Shown here: positions 1 to 6,208 of the stretch, piece by piece | Layout of the letters: every line of letters begins with the position of its first letter | Position numbering within the stretch: position 1 is the first letter of the stretch | NCBI GenBank assembly: GCA_001577135.1 | Contig: LSCK01000069.1 | Location: 1-6,208, forward strand | Reading direction: 5' to 3' | Length of the DNA stretch: 6,208 nucleotides | DNA from: Cloacimonetes bacterium TCS60 | GTDB lineage: Bacteria > Cloacimonadota > Cloacimonadia > JGIOTU-2 | Made by a program: the position numbers and the translations under genes | The notes under the pieces: generated by a model | Told to the model about the DNA's origin: nothing | Database searches by the model: none | What the model saw: only the letters and a program-made list of their open reading frames with translations

Positions 1-1850
1 TTGGGCAGAATAATTTCATCCACATCAATTCTATCTAAAATATATTCCGCTCCCCCGATATGGTCTGCATGCGGATGCGTCAAGATCAGTAGATCAAGGT
101 GGCTAACCTCACTACTCCGGAAAAAGGGAATAATGACCTGTTTGGCAAAATTATTTTTATTTGTTTTATTGCCTGTATCGATCAAAATATTTTTACCTGC
201 GGGAGACTGAATAAAGATGGCATCTCCTGTTTTTACATCCAGAACAGTAATCTGCAATCTTTGCTCAGAAAAAAATCCGGGCAGAAAAAACAACGATACA
301 ATGAGCAGAAATCCTGCTCCTATTACAAATATCCTGCGTCTCCTCTTTGCTCTTCTATCCCAAAACAAAACCATAAGCCCCATTAATGCCATGATAGACC
401 AAGCTTGCCAACTTTTTATAGCAAAGAAATCAATTAATAATACTTTGTTCGCACTGACAAAATGTGAAATATAAAAAAGTATATGTAGCAATAATTTTTC
501 AGAGGCAACGTAAAATTGAGTAACAAAAGGTAATGGCATTAAAGTTGTTAAAAGGCCTAGAGGTAAAATTACAGAAATTAGCGGTATAGCGAGGACATTT
601 GCCAGTATCCCTCCCAGAGCAATCTTATTGAAATAAAGGCTGGTAAGTGGAGCCAGTATCAGCTGCACGACCAAACTGACCAGCATCAAATTTAGCAACC
701 AAAATAGTGAGCTGCATTTTGCTCTAATTGGTCTTATTAAATTTATTGTAAGTGGTAGGACGACTAAAATTGAAAATACAGAAAGAAATGAAAATTGGAA
801 TCCAACACTGAATAACTGGGCAGGCTGGAGTAATAAAATTACAAAACCAGCAGCAAATAAAATATTAACATTTTCAATATTTCTCTGAAACATACGTCCT
901 AACAAAAACAAGGAGATCATGATAACTGCCCTTTGGACAGAGGGAGCTGCATGCGATAGAAAAATATAATAAATTAGGACAACGATAGTAATTATGCGTG
1001 CAACACCTCGTTTTCTAAATATAATTTGAAATAAAACCAGTAAAATCAGGGCGATGACCCCTGTATGCAATCCGCTTACTGCTAAGATGTGAGACAAACC
1101 GGAGTTGGCAAAATCTGTTTGAAGTTTATCTGGTAAATCGCACTTCTCGCCCAGGATTATTGCTTTAAGAAAACCCGCTTCTCTAGCATTATATATTCCA
1201 TCAATCCTTTGCCTGATCCATCTGCGAGGTTGTATAATTAGATAATAATATAAATTCTTAGAGGAAGTCCGCACCTCTATATTATCTTCGGAAAAAAGAA
1301 AGGCAGTGGCATAAATTTGTTTACTTTCCAGATAATCTTTATAATTAAATGCATAAGGATTATTATTTTTTCGGGGTTGCTGTAAACTGGCTCTAAATTG
1401 TATCTGCTCTCCATATTGCAATCTGCTTCTCTCTTTGATAAACAGCAGCATTTTCCCCTGAGTTTTTGTGTGTTCAATTTGATTAACCTCTATTAAAATT
1501 TTACTCTTATCTGCGTATAACTCTGGTTCGGTCATAATCTTCCCCTGTACGCTGATCTTTTCTGAACCCAGTTTGGGAATAATGTGTTTGATATGATCTG
1601 GTGGGCTCATTTGACTCAGGGAAAACCGTAAACCCCCTAAAATAACAATCAAAAATAAAATTAATAAAAGTGACCTTCTATTGCTCAGGAAGATAAAAAT
1701 TGAAGTGATTAAGAAAGCGGCAACACATAGCCAATAAACAGGTCGAAAAATTTCAGCCAGGAGAATACCTGCAACCAGGGATAAAAATATGACTACAAAG
1801 GGACGTCTATTCAGTTTGTCGCTAACTAAAACAAAAAGGCCAGGCACCAC
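1..1850 (-). CDS. comEC: ComEC/Rec2 family DNA-uptake channel, 3' end cut by window edge
   Basis: Integral inner-membrane protein that in known systems carries single-stranded DNA into the cytoplasm during natural transformation. My translation of the minus strand is open from a GTG at 1850 to base 1, giving 616 residues plus two bases; family members are usually about 700-800 residues, so part of the C-terminal domain is missing. Domains in order: two N-terminal membrane segments (about 18-34 and 38-75); a soluble DUF4131-type OB region (about 95-215) with a typical NPYAFNYKDYL stretch; the Competence domain with the hallmark LAVSGLHTG (L256-G264) and many hydrophobic segments to about 500; then a metallo-beta-lactamase domain from about 535, with LIDTGN (556-561) and an intact HxHxDH metal motif (H592, H594, D596, H597). 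The usual DVGQGDA entry motif reads DVKTGDA (538-544). It follows dxr by 33 nt on the same strand. There is no frameshift in the visible part. The family call is firm; active DNA uptake is inferred only. Confidence 0.95.
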   Translation of the reverse strand, partial: MVPGLFVLVSDKLNRRPFVVIFLSLVAGILLAEIFRPVYWLCVAAFLITSIFIFLSNRRSLLLILFLIVILGGLRFSLSQMSPPDHIKHIIPKLGSEKISVQGKIMTEPELYADKSKILIEVNQIEHTKTQGKMLLFIKERSRLQYGEQIQFRASLQQPRKNNNPYAFNYKDYLESKQIYATAFLFSEDNIEVRTSSKNLYYYLIIQPRRWIRQRIDGIYNAREAGFLKAIILGEKCDLPDKLQTDFANSGLSHILAVSGLHTGVIALILLVLFQIIFRKRGVARIITIVVLIYYIFLSHAAPSVQRAVIMISLFLLGRMFQRNIENVNILFAAGFVILLLQPAQLFSVGFQFSFLSVFSILVVLPLTINLIRPIRAKCSSLFWLLNLMLVSLVVQLILAPLTSLYFNKIALGGILANVLAIPLISVILPLGLLTTLMPLPFVTQFYVASEKLLLHILFYISHFVSANKVLLIDFFAIKSWQAWSIMALMGLMVLFWDRRAKRRRRIFVIGAGFLLIVSLFFLPGFFSEQRLQITVLDVKTGDAIFIQSPAGKNILIDTGNKTNKNNFAKQVIIPFFRSSEVSHLDLLILTHPHADHIGGAEYILDRIDVDEIILP

Positions 1851-1854
1851 AATA

Positions 1855-1868
1855 TCACCCCTTCCTCC
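1855..1868 (-). promoter_or_regulatory. Ribosome binding site of comEC (extended, purine-rich)
   Basis: The sequence GGAGGAAGGGGTGA lies just before two adjacent GTG codons (1850-1848 and 1847-1845). The AAGGGGTGA half differs by one base from a perfect anti-16S complement, and its GGGG ends 7 nt before the first GTG. The comEC frame is closed upstream by the dxr stop codon (both genes are in the same frame), and the only other near-start codons upstream are rare ATT/ATA, so this site fixes the start at one of the two GTGs. It is the strongest Shine-Dalgarno site in the window. Confidence 0.8.
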
Positions 1869-1883
1869 AATTAATGGTTTTAT

Positions 1884-3023
1884 TTAACTATAATCGGTAT
1901 AAACTTTCTTTTTTATCTTTTTATCAGTTGCTAAGATAGTTTTCAAATCGGGTTGTTTTATATTTTCTGTCTGTATAAGTTTTTCTACAATTTTGGGAAT
2001 CTCTGTGAAAGATATTTTTTCATGCAAAAACAGGTCAACTGCCGCTTCATTTGCTGCATTAAACACAGTAGGCATGCTCCCGCCCGTTCTGCCCACTTCA
2101 TAAGCCATCTCCAACATTGGGTACTTCTCATAATCCACTGGTGTGAAAGTTAGAGCAGAGAGGGTTTGCACATCAGTAAAATCTGCAGTTGCAGGTAGCC
2201 TTTGGGGATAGGAAAGAGCTAGCTGGATAGGTATTTTCATATCAGGATAGCTCAGCTGAGATAAGAGAGAGCCATCTATGAATTCGACCAGGGAATGTAT
2301 AATAGATTGGGGATGAATTACAGTTTCTATTTTATCATAAGGAAGTTGAAAAAGATAATGAGCTTCTATGACTTCCAGCCCCTTGTTTGCCATTGTAGCT
2401 GAATCCACAGTAATTTTATTCCCCATGTCCCAGGTTGGATGAACTAAAGTATCAGCAAGTGTAATTTTGGGGAAATCTTCCTTCTTCCAATCCCTAAAAG
2501 CGCCCCCGGAGGCAGTTAAAATTATTCTTCTGATCTCTGTACTCCTGGCCGTGCCCATCAAACATTGCAAAATAGCGCTGTGTTCACTATCCACGGGAAT
2601 AAGTTTAGAATCGTTGTTCTTTATAATATAATTTATTAGCTCTCCGCTCATAACAAGAGATTCTTTGTTGGCAAGCGCAACTGTCTTCTCGCTTTTTAGT
2701 CCTTTTACGGTATAAACCAAACCAGCAGAGCCCACAATAGCATTTAGCATTATATCATAATCTATTTCATCTAAAAACTGTAAGGTGTCTGCATTTCCCC
2801 TGATAAAATTTTCAGCAACAACGGATTTTCCCTTTGGGATATTAGAATTTGTAAGGGCTAAATTAGGAATCTGGAATTCTCGCCCAATCTTTATCAGTTT
2901 TTTAAATTGAGAATGGGCAGAAGCAAGTACAATTTCAAATTTATCCTTATGCTCATTTATTACTTCCAGAGCGGAAGTACCGATAGAACCTGTAGCACCA
3001 AGCAAAACAATTTTTTTCTTCAT
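1884..3023 (-). CDS. dxr: 1-deoxy-D-xylulose 5-phosphate reductoisomerase
   Basis: Cytosolic enzyme that rearranges and reduces 1-deoxy-D-xylulose 5-phosphate to 2-C-methyl-D-erythritol 4-phosphate using NADPH and a divalent metal. It is the first committed step of the MEP route to isopentenyl diphosphate and the target of fosmidomycin in this family. The 379 residues match the family's usual 380-400, so it is complete. Visible motifs: NADPH-binding GATGSIG (9-15); ANKES (118-122); metal ligands D145 and E147 in VDSEHSA, with E217 as the third in NKGLE (213-217); substrate loop ASGGAF (171-176); HPTWDMG flap (195-201); and HPQSIIHSLVEF (237-248). The C-terminus ends in a lysine-rich tail (366-373). 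The ATG starts 2 nt after the cdsA stop, with only a weak GAG upstream (3032-3030), which suggests translational coupling. Its product feeds the UppS reaction encoded two genes upstream. Confidence 0.98.
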   Translation of the reverse strand: MKKKIVLLGATGSIGTSALEVINEHKDKFEIVLASAHSQFKKLIKIGREFQIPNLALTNSNIPKGKSVVAENFIRGNADTLQFLDEIDYDIMLNAIVGSAGLVYTVKGLKSEKTVALANKESLVMSGELINYIIKNNDSKLIPVDSEHSAILQCLMGTARSTEIRRIILTASGGAFRDWKKEDFPKITLADTLVHPTWDMGNKITVDSATMANKGLEVIEAHYLFQLPYDKIETVIHPQSIIHSLVEFIDGSLLSQLSYPDMKIPIQLALSYPQRLPATADFTDVQTLSALTFTPVDYEKYPMLEMAYEVGRTGGSMPTVFNAANEAAVDLFLHEKISFTEIPKIVEKLIQTENIKQPDLKTILATDKKIKKKVYTDYS

Positions 3024-3025
3024 AA

Positions 3026-3844
3026 TTATCTCAAAATCGTAAGATAGAAATAGAGGAGAGGTGCTGTGATCATAAGGCTATCAAACCTGTCCAAAATCCC
3101 ACCATGTCCGGGAATTAAATGGGAGGAATCCTTGACTCCTAAAAATCTCTTTAGAGTTGACTCAATAAGATCTCCTATCTGGTCGAAAATACCAACAATT
3201 ATAGCAAGAGCAATACAATCCTGCCAACTGCTCAATAATTGAATATGAAATAAGCTCATCACAAGAGTATTGCCTAAAAAACAAAAAATAAAAGCGGAGG
3301 CGATTCCAGCAACAAACCCGCAAATTGATTTGTTTCTACTGGCCTTAAATATGTTCCTCACCTTACCAAATTTAGAACCGATCACATAAGCAGCTGTGTC
3401 TGTAATCCAAACAAGTATCATAAGAAACATAAGCAAATAGTTTCCCCGAGGTAATTCTGTAATCAAATAAAGAAATTCCAGGGTCAGAGAAATGTAGAAC
3501 AGGCCAAAAAAAGAATAAGAGATGCGAGGCGTTGCCTGGTCTATTTTGTTATGAAATATTTCAATGATAAACAAGCTAATCAGAAAGAACAGTAATAAAA
3601 ATATTACAGGGTTGATACCAAAAAAATAGATAAATATGTGAGTAATCAAAGTAGCAATCAAGAGGAATGAGAAATGCAATCGTAATTTTTTTTGATTTTT
3701 CAATAATTCATAGTACTCTTTGATGCCCAGTAGAGCGACTATCGAGATCAATATTTGCAGATAAATTCCCCCTAACCAGGCAAAAAGAAGCATGACTGGT
3801 CCGTAAATGAGAGCAAAAATCAATCGTATATTGAAATCCTTCAT
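3026..3844 (-). CDS. cdsA: Phosphatidate cytidylyltransferase (CDP-diacylglycerol synthase)
   Basis: Inner-membrane enzyme that joins CTP and phosphatidic acid to make CDP-diacylglycerol, the branch point for phosphatidylethanolamine, phosphatidylglycerol and cardiolipin. The 272 residues are in the family range and form about eight hydrophobic segments. The C-terminal signature is complete: S229-x-LKR, K238-D239, then P245-G-H-G-G (H247-G249) and L251-D-R-F-D255, matching the CTP-transferase pattern with its two metal-binding aspartates. Upstream, WITDTAAY (146-153) followed by GSKFGK (156-161), and D221/GDLIES (225-230), are also typical. The start codon lies 9 nt after the uppS stop; the nearest purine-rich stretch (AGAGGT, 3866-3861) is about 16 nt away and inside the end of uppS, so initiation is probably coupled to uppS translation. 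Confidence 0.97.
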   Translation of the reverse strand: MKDFNIRLIFALIYGPVMLLFAWLGGIYLQILISIVALLGIKEYYELLKNQKKLRLHFSFLLIATLITHIFIYFFGINPVIFLLLFFLISLFIIEIFHNKIDQATPRISYSFFGLFYISLTLEFLYLITELPRGNYLLMFLMILVWITDTAAYVIGSKFGKVRNIFKASRNKSICGFVAGIASAFIFCFLGNTLVMSLFHIQLLSSWQDCIALAIIVGIFDQIGDLIESTLKRFLGVKDSSHLIPGHGGILDRFDSLMITAPLLYFYLTILR

Positions 3845-3853
3845 GCTAAATTA

Positions 3854-4585
3854 CTACTTTACCTCTATATCACCGAAACGGCGTTTTCTTTTCTGAAAAT
3901 CAAGCAGAGCTTGCAAAAATTTTATTTTATTAAAATCCGGCCATAGGGTATTGGTAAAAAACAATTCGGAGTAAGCTGACTGCCAGACAAGAAAATTGCT
4001 CAATCTTTGTTCGCCACTGGTTCTGATAATCAAATCGGGATCTGGAAATTTACTTGTATATAAGTTATCATCGATTTTCTCTTCAGTTACTAATGGATTC
4101 TTTTCCTGAGAAATTATTCTGTTTGCAGCATCTACTATCTCTTTTTTCCCACCATAATTTATAGCTAAGATAAGATTTAGCCCGGTGTTATCCTTGGTCT
4201 TTTCGTATGCCCTTTCAAACTTTTTTAAAAAGCTGGATTTTAGACCCTCTTTAGAACCGACAAAATGAATCGTAACGTTGCTCTTAGCCAATTCATCAAT
4301 CTCTCGCACCAGGCTATTTTCGATAAGATTAATTACAAACTGTACTTCCTTTTTGGGACGGCGCCAATTTTCCGTAGAGAATGAATAAAGGGTAAGATAA
4401 TCAATCTGCAGCCTACCACAAATTTCCACAATGCTTCTTACAGTTTTAACACCAGCCTGGTGACCCTTGATGCGAGGTTTACCACGTTTTTTCGCCCAGC
4501 GACCATTACCGTCCATGACAATGCCAATATGCTGAGGAATTGAATTCTTTTTTACTTTTTTTATTAATTTATCGACTGTTGTCAT
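3854..4585 (-). CDS. uppS: Undecaprenyl diphosphate synthase (cis-prenyltransferase)
   Basis: Cytosolic enzyme that adds isopentenyl diphosphate units in cis configuration to farnesyl diphosphate, giving the C55 carrier used to export peptidoglycan and surface-glycan precursors. The 243 residues are close to the E. coli enzyme's length. Family motifs are all present: MDGNGRWA (24-31) with catalytic D25, N27 and R29; KGHQAG (40-45) with H42; LYSFSTENW (66-74); NYGGK (143-147); DPDLIIRTSGEQRLSNFL (182-199) with diphosphate-binding R188, R194 and S196; and E207 in AYSELFF, then WPDF (215-218). A lysine-rich N-terminus (6-13) precedes the fold. The start is the only ATG between an in-frame stop at 4600-4598 and the first motif. 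No Shine-Dalgarno site is visible before it. It lies 22 nt after the barrel-protein gene. Confidence 0.98.
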   Translation of the reverse strand: MTTVDKLIKKVKKNSIPQHIGIVMDGNGRWAKKRGKPRIKGHQAGVKTVRSIVEICGRLQIDYLTLYSFSTENWRRPKKEVQFVINLIENSLVREIDELAKSNVTIHFVGSKEGLKSSFLKKFERAYEKTKDNTGLNLILAINYGGKKEIVDAANRIISQEKNPLVTEEKIDDNLYTSKFPDPDLIIRTSGEQRLSNFLVWQSAYSELFFTNTLWPDFNKIKFLQALLDFQKRKRRFGDIEVK

Positions 4586-4607
4586 AATGAAAAATTGTTA
4601 TCAACCA

Positions 4608-5114
4608 TTAAAAGGTGTAACCCAAACTTAAACCGGCCCAAATACTTCCTTCGCCGTCTCCATTAAACAGGGGGGTAAAACCAAGTTTATAGATAAAACC
4701 GGTTGTTCTGGGTTGGTGGCGATAACCGATTGTGGCAGTATAAAGTGGCATAAATTCTTCATCTGTGTCCATCTTCATACCCCAGAAATCATCTCCCTTT
4801 ACCCAGGCTGCAAAAACACCCAGCCCCATTTCAAAGTGATGAGATGCGTGACCCGTAAGGAAATTTATCATAATAGGTGAACCGGTAATATCAATATCTA
4901 ATCCGATTGGTATGAAAATACTTTCGGTTGTGAAACCAACTCTACCACTCCAGTTGGGTGAAAAACGGTATTCATAGTTTACAGAACCAAGAATACCCTG
5001 GCCTAAAAGTTCTAAATAAATACAATTTTTTGTATAATTGTTATTTTCCTGAGCATTTAAAATGCTGCTAAATATTAAAAAAATTAAAAACAACCATACA
5101 ATGATTTTTTTCAT
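4608..5114 (-). CDS. Small secreted protein, probable outer-membrane beta-barrel, function unknown
   Basis: I recognise no named family. The 168 residues start with a clear Sec signal peptide: MKK, a hydrophobic core (4-18), and a likely signal peptidase I cut after SILNA (A21). The cut region has no lipobox cysteine, so it is not a lipoprotein. The mature part (about 147 residues) is rich in Gly, aromatic residues and alternating hydrophobics, with about eight possible beta-strands (for example 31-39, 43-52, 55-63, 92-103, 124-133, 138-147, 158-168). It ends in SLGYTF with a C-terminal phenylalanine, the usual signal for outer-membrane barrel insertion. The SVNYEYRF stretch (44-51) resembles the first hairpin of small barrels common in Bacteroidota-like bacteria. 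It has a good ribosome site and sits directly before uppS, so it may be co-transcribed with lipid genes. The cargo or partner is unknown. Alternative: a periplasmic beta-rich protein. Confidence 0.75.
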   Translation of the reverse strand: MKKIIVWLFLIFLIFSSILNAQENNNYTKNCIYLELLGQGILGSVNYEYRFSPNWSGRVGFTTESIFIPIGLDIDITGSPIMINFLTGHASHHFEMGLGVFAAWVKGDDFWGMKMDTDEEFMPLYTATIGYRHQPRTTGFIYKLGFTPLFNGDGEGSIWAGLSLGYTF

Positions 5115-5119
5115 TTTAA

Positions 5120-5124
5120 CTCCC
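5120..5124 (-). promoter_or_regulatory. Ribosome binding site of the barrel-protein gene
   Basis: GGGAG lies 5 nt before the ATG at 5114-5112, at a suitable distance and with good 16S complementarity. It supports this start, which also gives a well-formed signal peptide. Confidence 0.7.
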
Positions 5125-5139
5125 GTATAATTTTTTAAA

Positions 5140-5168
5140 ATTCAGAAAATTGCCAAGAATTATGTCAA
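5140..5168 (-). promoter_or_regulatory. Candidate promoter ahead of the barrel gene and uppS-cdsA-dxr-comEC
   Basis: A perfect TTGACA (5168-5163) stands 17 nt from CTGAAT (5145-5140), which matches only three of six bases of the -10 consensus. It lies in the only intergenic gap longer than 40 nt (5115-5185), upstream of the five-gene run, which is where a promoter would be expected. A second -35-like TTGGCA (5154-5149) overlaps the spacer. The weak -10 and the AT-rich background keep this tentative, and if the organism uses a Bacteroidota-type sigma factor the consensus would not apply. Confidence 0.3.
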
Positions 5169-5185
5169 TCTTTTCAAATTAGTAT

Positions 5186-6208
5186 TTATTTTGATTCTTT
5201 TACGACAAGAGTCATTCGGTCCATTTCAACTACTTCAATTTTGCTGTTTTTTTCGATTTTATCTCCTTTAGTCTTAGCATTCCAGAGCTCACCTCTTACC
5301 CAGACTTTTCCCTCGGGATCAAGTGCGATTTTTACATACCCTGTTTTGCCAATTTCTCCCTCTCTACCTGTTTTAATTTTGCTTTTATGCACCTTCAATA
5401 CAAGGGTTAGGAGTAAAGCAAAAAACAAAACAGAGAAGATAGCAACTCCCACAATAAGACTTACGGAAATTTGTAAAAATGGGGCATGCGAACGGATTAA
5501 CATCATAGAACCTAAAATAATAGCCACAACACCTCCTATGCCTAAAATTCCAGAGGATTGTACTTTTACCTCCAGTATAATTAAAACGATTCCAGCAAAA
5601 ATTAATAAGATACCAACTAAATTAATGGGTAGATTAGATAAAGCAAATAAAGCTAACAACAAAGAAATTGAACCAAAAACTCCGGCAAAACCGATGCCAG
5701 GATTGGAAAATTCGGCTAAAATCCCATAGAAACCCAGCATGAGGAGAATATAAGCAATATTTGGATTACTAATATGATAAAGGAACTGTTCAATAATATT
5801 CATTTCATGAGTAACAATTTCCAAATCCTTCGTGTTAAATTCGTATTCAACTCCATTCTTGGTAATATGCAAACTATCCAACTTGGTGAATAATTGCTCT
5901 CGGGTTTGCGCTATAAATTCAACAACATTTTTCTCCTTAGCTTCTTTGGCGGTTAAAGAAATACTTTGCTTAACCATTTTCTCAGCAACCTTTTCATTCC
6001 TTTTATGCTTCTTTGCCATACCGGTGATATAAGTTACCATGTCGTTCACAACTTTCTTCTGCATGGTAGAATCCATTTTCCCACCCATGTTTACAGGATG
6101 AGCAGCACCAATGCTGGATGTAGGTGCCATGGCGCAAACATCACAGGCCATCATGATGAACGCTCCGGCTGAGGCAGCATGAGCACCAGCAGGTGTTACA
6201 TAGCCAAC
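5186..6208 (-). CDS. NfeD1b-type membrane serine protease (ClpP class), 5' end cut by window edge
   Basis: Membrane-bound protease of the NfeD/stomatin-operon family; relatives cleave hydrophobic regions of stomatin-like proteins. The frame stays open to the window edge, so 340 residues are visible and the signal peptide plus the first part of the protease domain are missing; the internal ATG at 6154 is not the start. In visible numbering: GAHAASAGAF (8-17) carries the nucleophile serine (S13, codon 6172-6170); MAPTSSIGAAHPV (27-39) follows; and K52 (codon 6055-6053), in KVVND, is the likely Lys of the Ser-Lys dyad, 39 residues later. Then come about five membrane segments (150-167, 171-190, 195-214, 220-237, 247-273) with the family's EFSNPGIGFAGVFG stretch (166-179), and a C-terminal NfeD OB-fold (281-338) with GKVWVRGELWNA. 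The gene downstream is a barrel protein rather than the usual SPFH partner; a partner could be outside the window. Confidence 0.93.
   Translation of the reverse strand, partial: VGYVTPAGAHAASAGAFIMMACDVCAMAPTSSIGAAHPVNMGGKMDSTMQKKVVNDMVTYITGMAKKHKRNEKVAEKMVKQSISLTAKEAKEKNVVEFIAQTREQLFTKLDSLHITKNGVEYEFNTKDLEIVTHEMNIIEQFLYHISNPNIAYILLMLGFYGILAEFSNPGIGFAGVFGSISLLLALFALSNLPINLVGILLIFAGIVLIILEVKVQSSGILGIGGVVAIILGSMMLIRSHAPFLQISVSLIVGVAIFSVLFFALLLTLVLKVHKSKIKTGREGEIGKTGYVKIALDPEGKVWVRGELWNAKTKGDKIEKNSKIEVVEMDRMTLVVKESK

Larger units (their letters stand above)
5115..5185 (-). other. Intergenic gap between the nfeD-like gene and the barrel gene
   Basis: This AT-rich stretch of 71 nt holds the candidate promoter and the ribosome site described separately. 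A 5-bp inverted repeat (AATTC 5160-5156 with GAATT 5143-5139) spans it but has no GC-rich stem and no clean T-run, so I do not call a terminator; read-through from the protease gene is possible. Confidence 0.5.

Noticed and set aside
1..474. Three overlapping plus-strand open frames (69-95 codons)
   Set aside because: All are antisense to the metallo-beta-lactamase end of comEC, which has intact motifs on the minus strand. The plus frames resemble nothing.
1277..1477. Minus-strand open frame of 66 codons starting MNTQKL
   Set aside because: It is in another frame inside the OB region of comEC, whose own frame is unbroken and recognisable across the same bases.
1953..2153. Plus-strand open frame of 66 codons
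   Set aside because: Antisense to the 3' part of dxr; no motif or start signal.
5139..5160. Possible stem-loop terminator after the NfeD-type gene
   Set aside because: The arms are only 5 bp of AT-rich sequence with a 12-nt loop, and the following bases are mostly A rather than a T-run on the transcribed strand.
5241..5729. Plus-strand open frame of 162 codons
   Set aside because: It lies wholly antisense to the well-supported NfeD-type gene; its Ser/Thr/Pro/Lys-rich composition is what the complement of hydrophobic codons gives, and no family motif or ribosome site is seen.
5832..6172. Two plus-strand open frames of 66-68 codons
   Set aside because: Antisense to the protease domain of the NfeD-type gene, which shows conserved catalytic motifs.
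1..6208. CRISPR arrays, tRNA/rRNA genes, insertion sequences or prophage genes
   Set aside because: I saw no spaced direct repeats, no cloverleaf or rRNA-like stretches, and no transposase or phage motifs; coding sequence covers nearly all of the window.

Overview
The window is a compact, AT-rich stretch of bacterial chromosome in which every supportable gene lies on the minus strand. Read in the direction of transcription (right to left), the order is: an NfeD/ClpP-class membrane serine protease (5' end off the window), a small secreted outer-membrane beta-barrel protein, uppS, cdsA, dxr, and comEC (3' end off the window). The gaps between genes are 71, 22, 9, 2 and 33 nt. The last five genes look like one operon, and I see no convincing terminator anywhere. 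Plus-strand open frames, and a minus-strand frame inside comEC, are shadows of these genes.

Region by region: 5186-6208 holds most of an NfeD1b-type protease (ClpP-like domain, about five membrane segments, C-terminal OB-fold). 5115-5185 is the only gap large enough for a promoter and contains a perfect TTGACA hexamer. 4608-5114 is the barrel protein. 1884-4585 is the conserved lipid block uppS-cdsA-dxr. 1-1850 is a ComEC/Rec2 DNA-uptake channel with its metallo-beta-lactamase domain starting near the window edge.

Functionally, dxr makes MEP for isopentenyl diphosphate synthesis. UppS polymerises isopentenyl diphosphate into the C55 undecaprenyl carrier used for cell-wall and surface-glycan export. 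CdsA makes CDP-diacylglycerol for phospholipids. The barrel protein and the NfeD protease are also envelope components, so the locus is an envelope-biogenesis cluster with a competence gene attached. In many bacteria uppS-cdsA-dxr is followed by the site-2 protease gene rseP; here comEC takes that place.

The organism is a diderm: a signal-peptide protein ends in an aromatic residue like a barrel, and the cell has an NfeD1b protein. The AT-rich, lysine/isoleucine/asparagine-rich coding style and mixed use of Shine-Dalgarno sites fit the Bacteroidota/Fibrobacterota side of the tree or Cloacimonadota-like lineages. That placement is a guess. Nothing here amounts to a clear new biological system; the points worth a second look are the gene order, the unassigned barrel protein and small departures from family motifs in ComEC.
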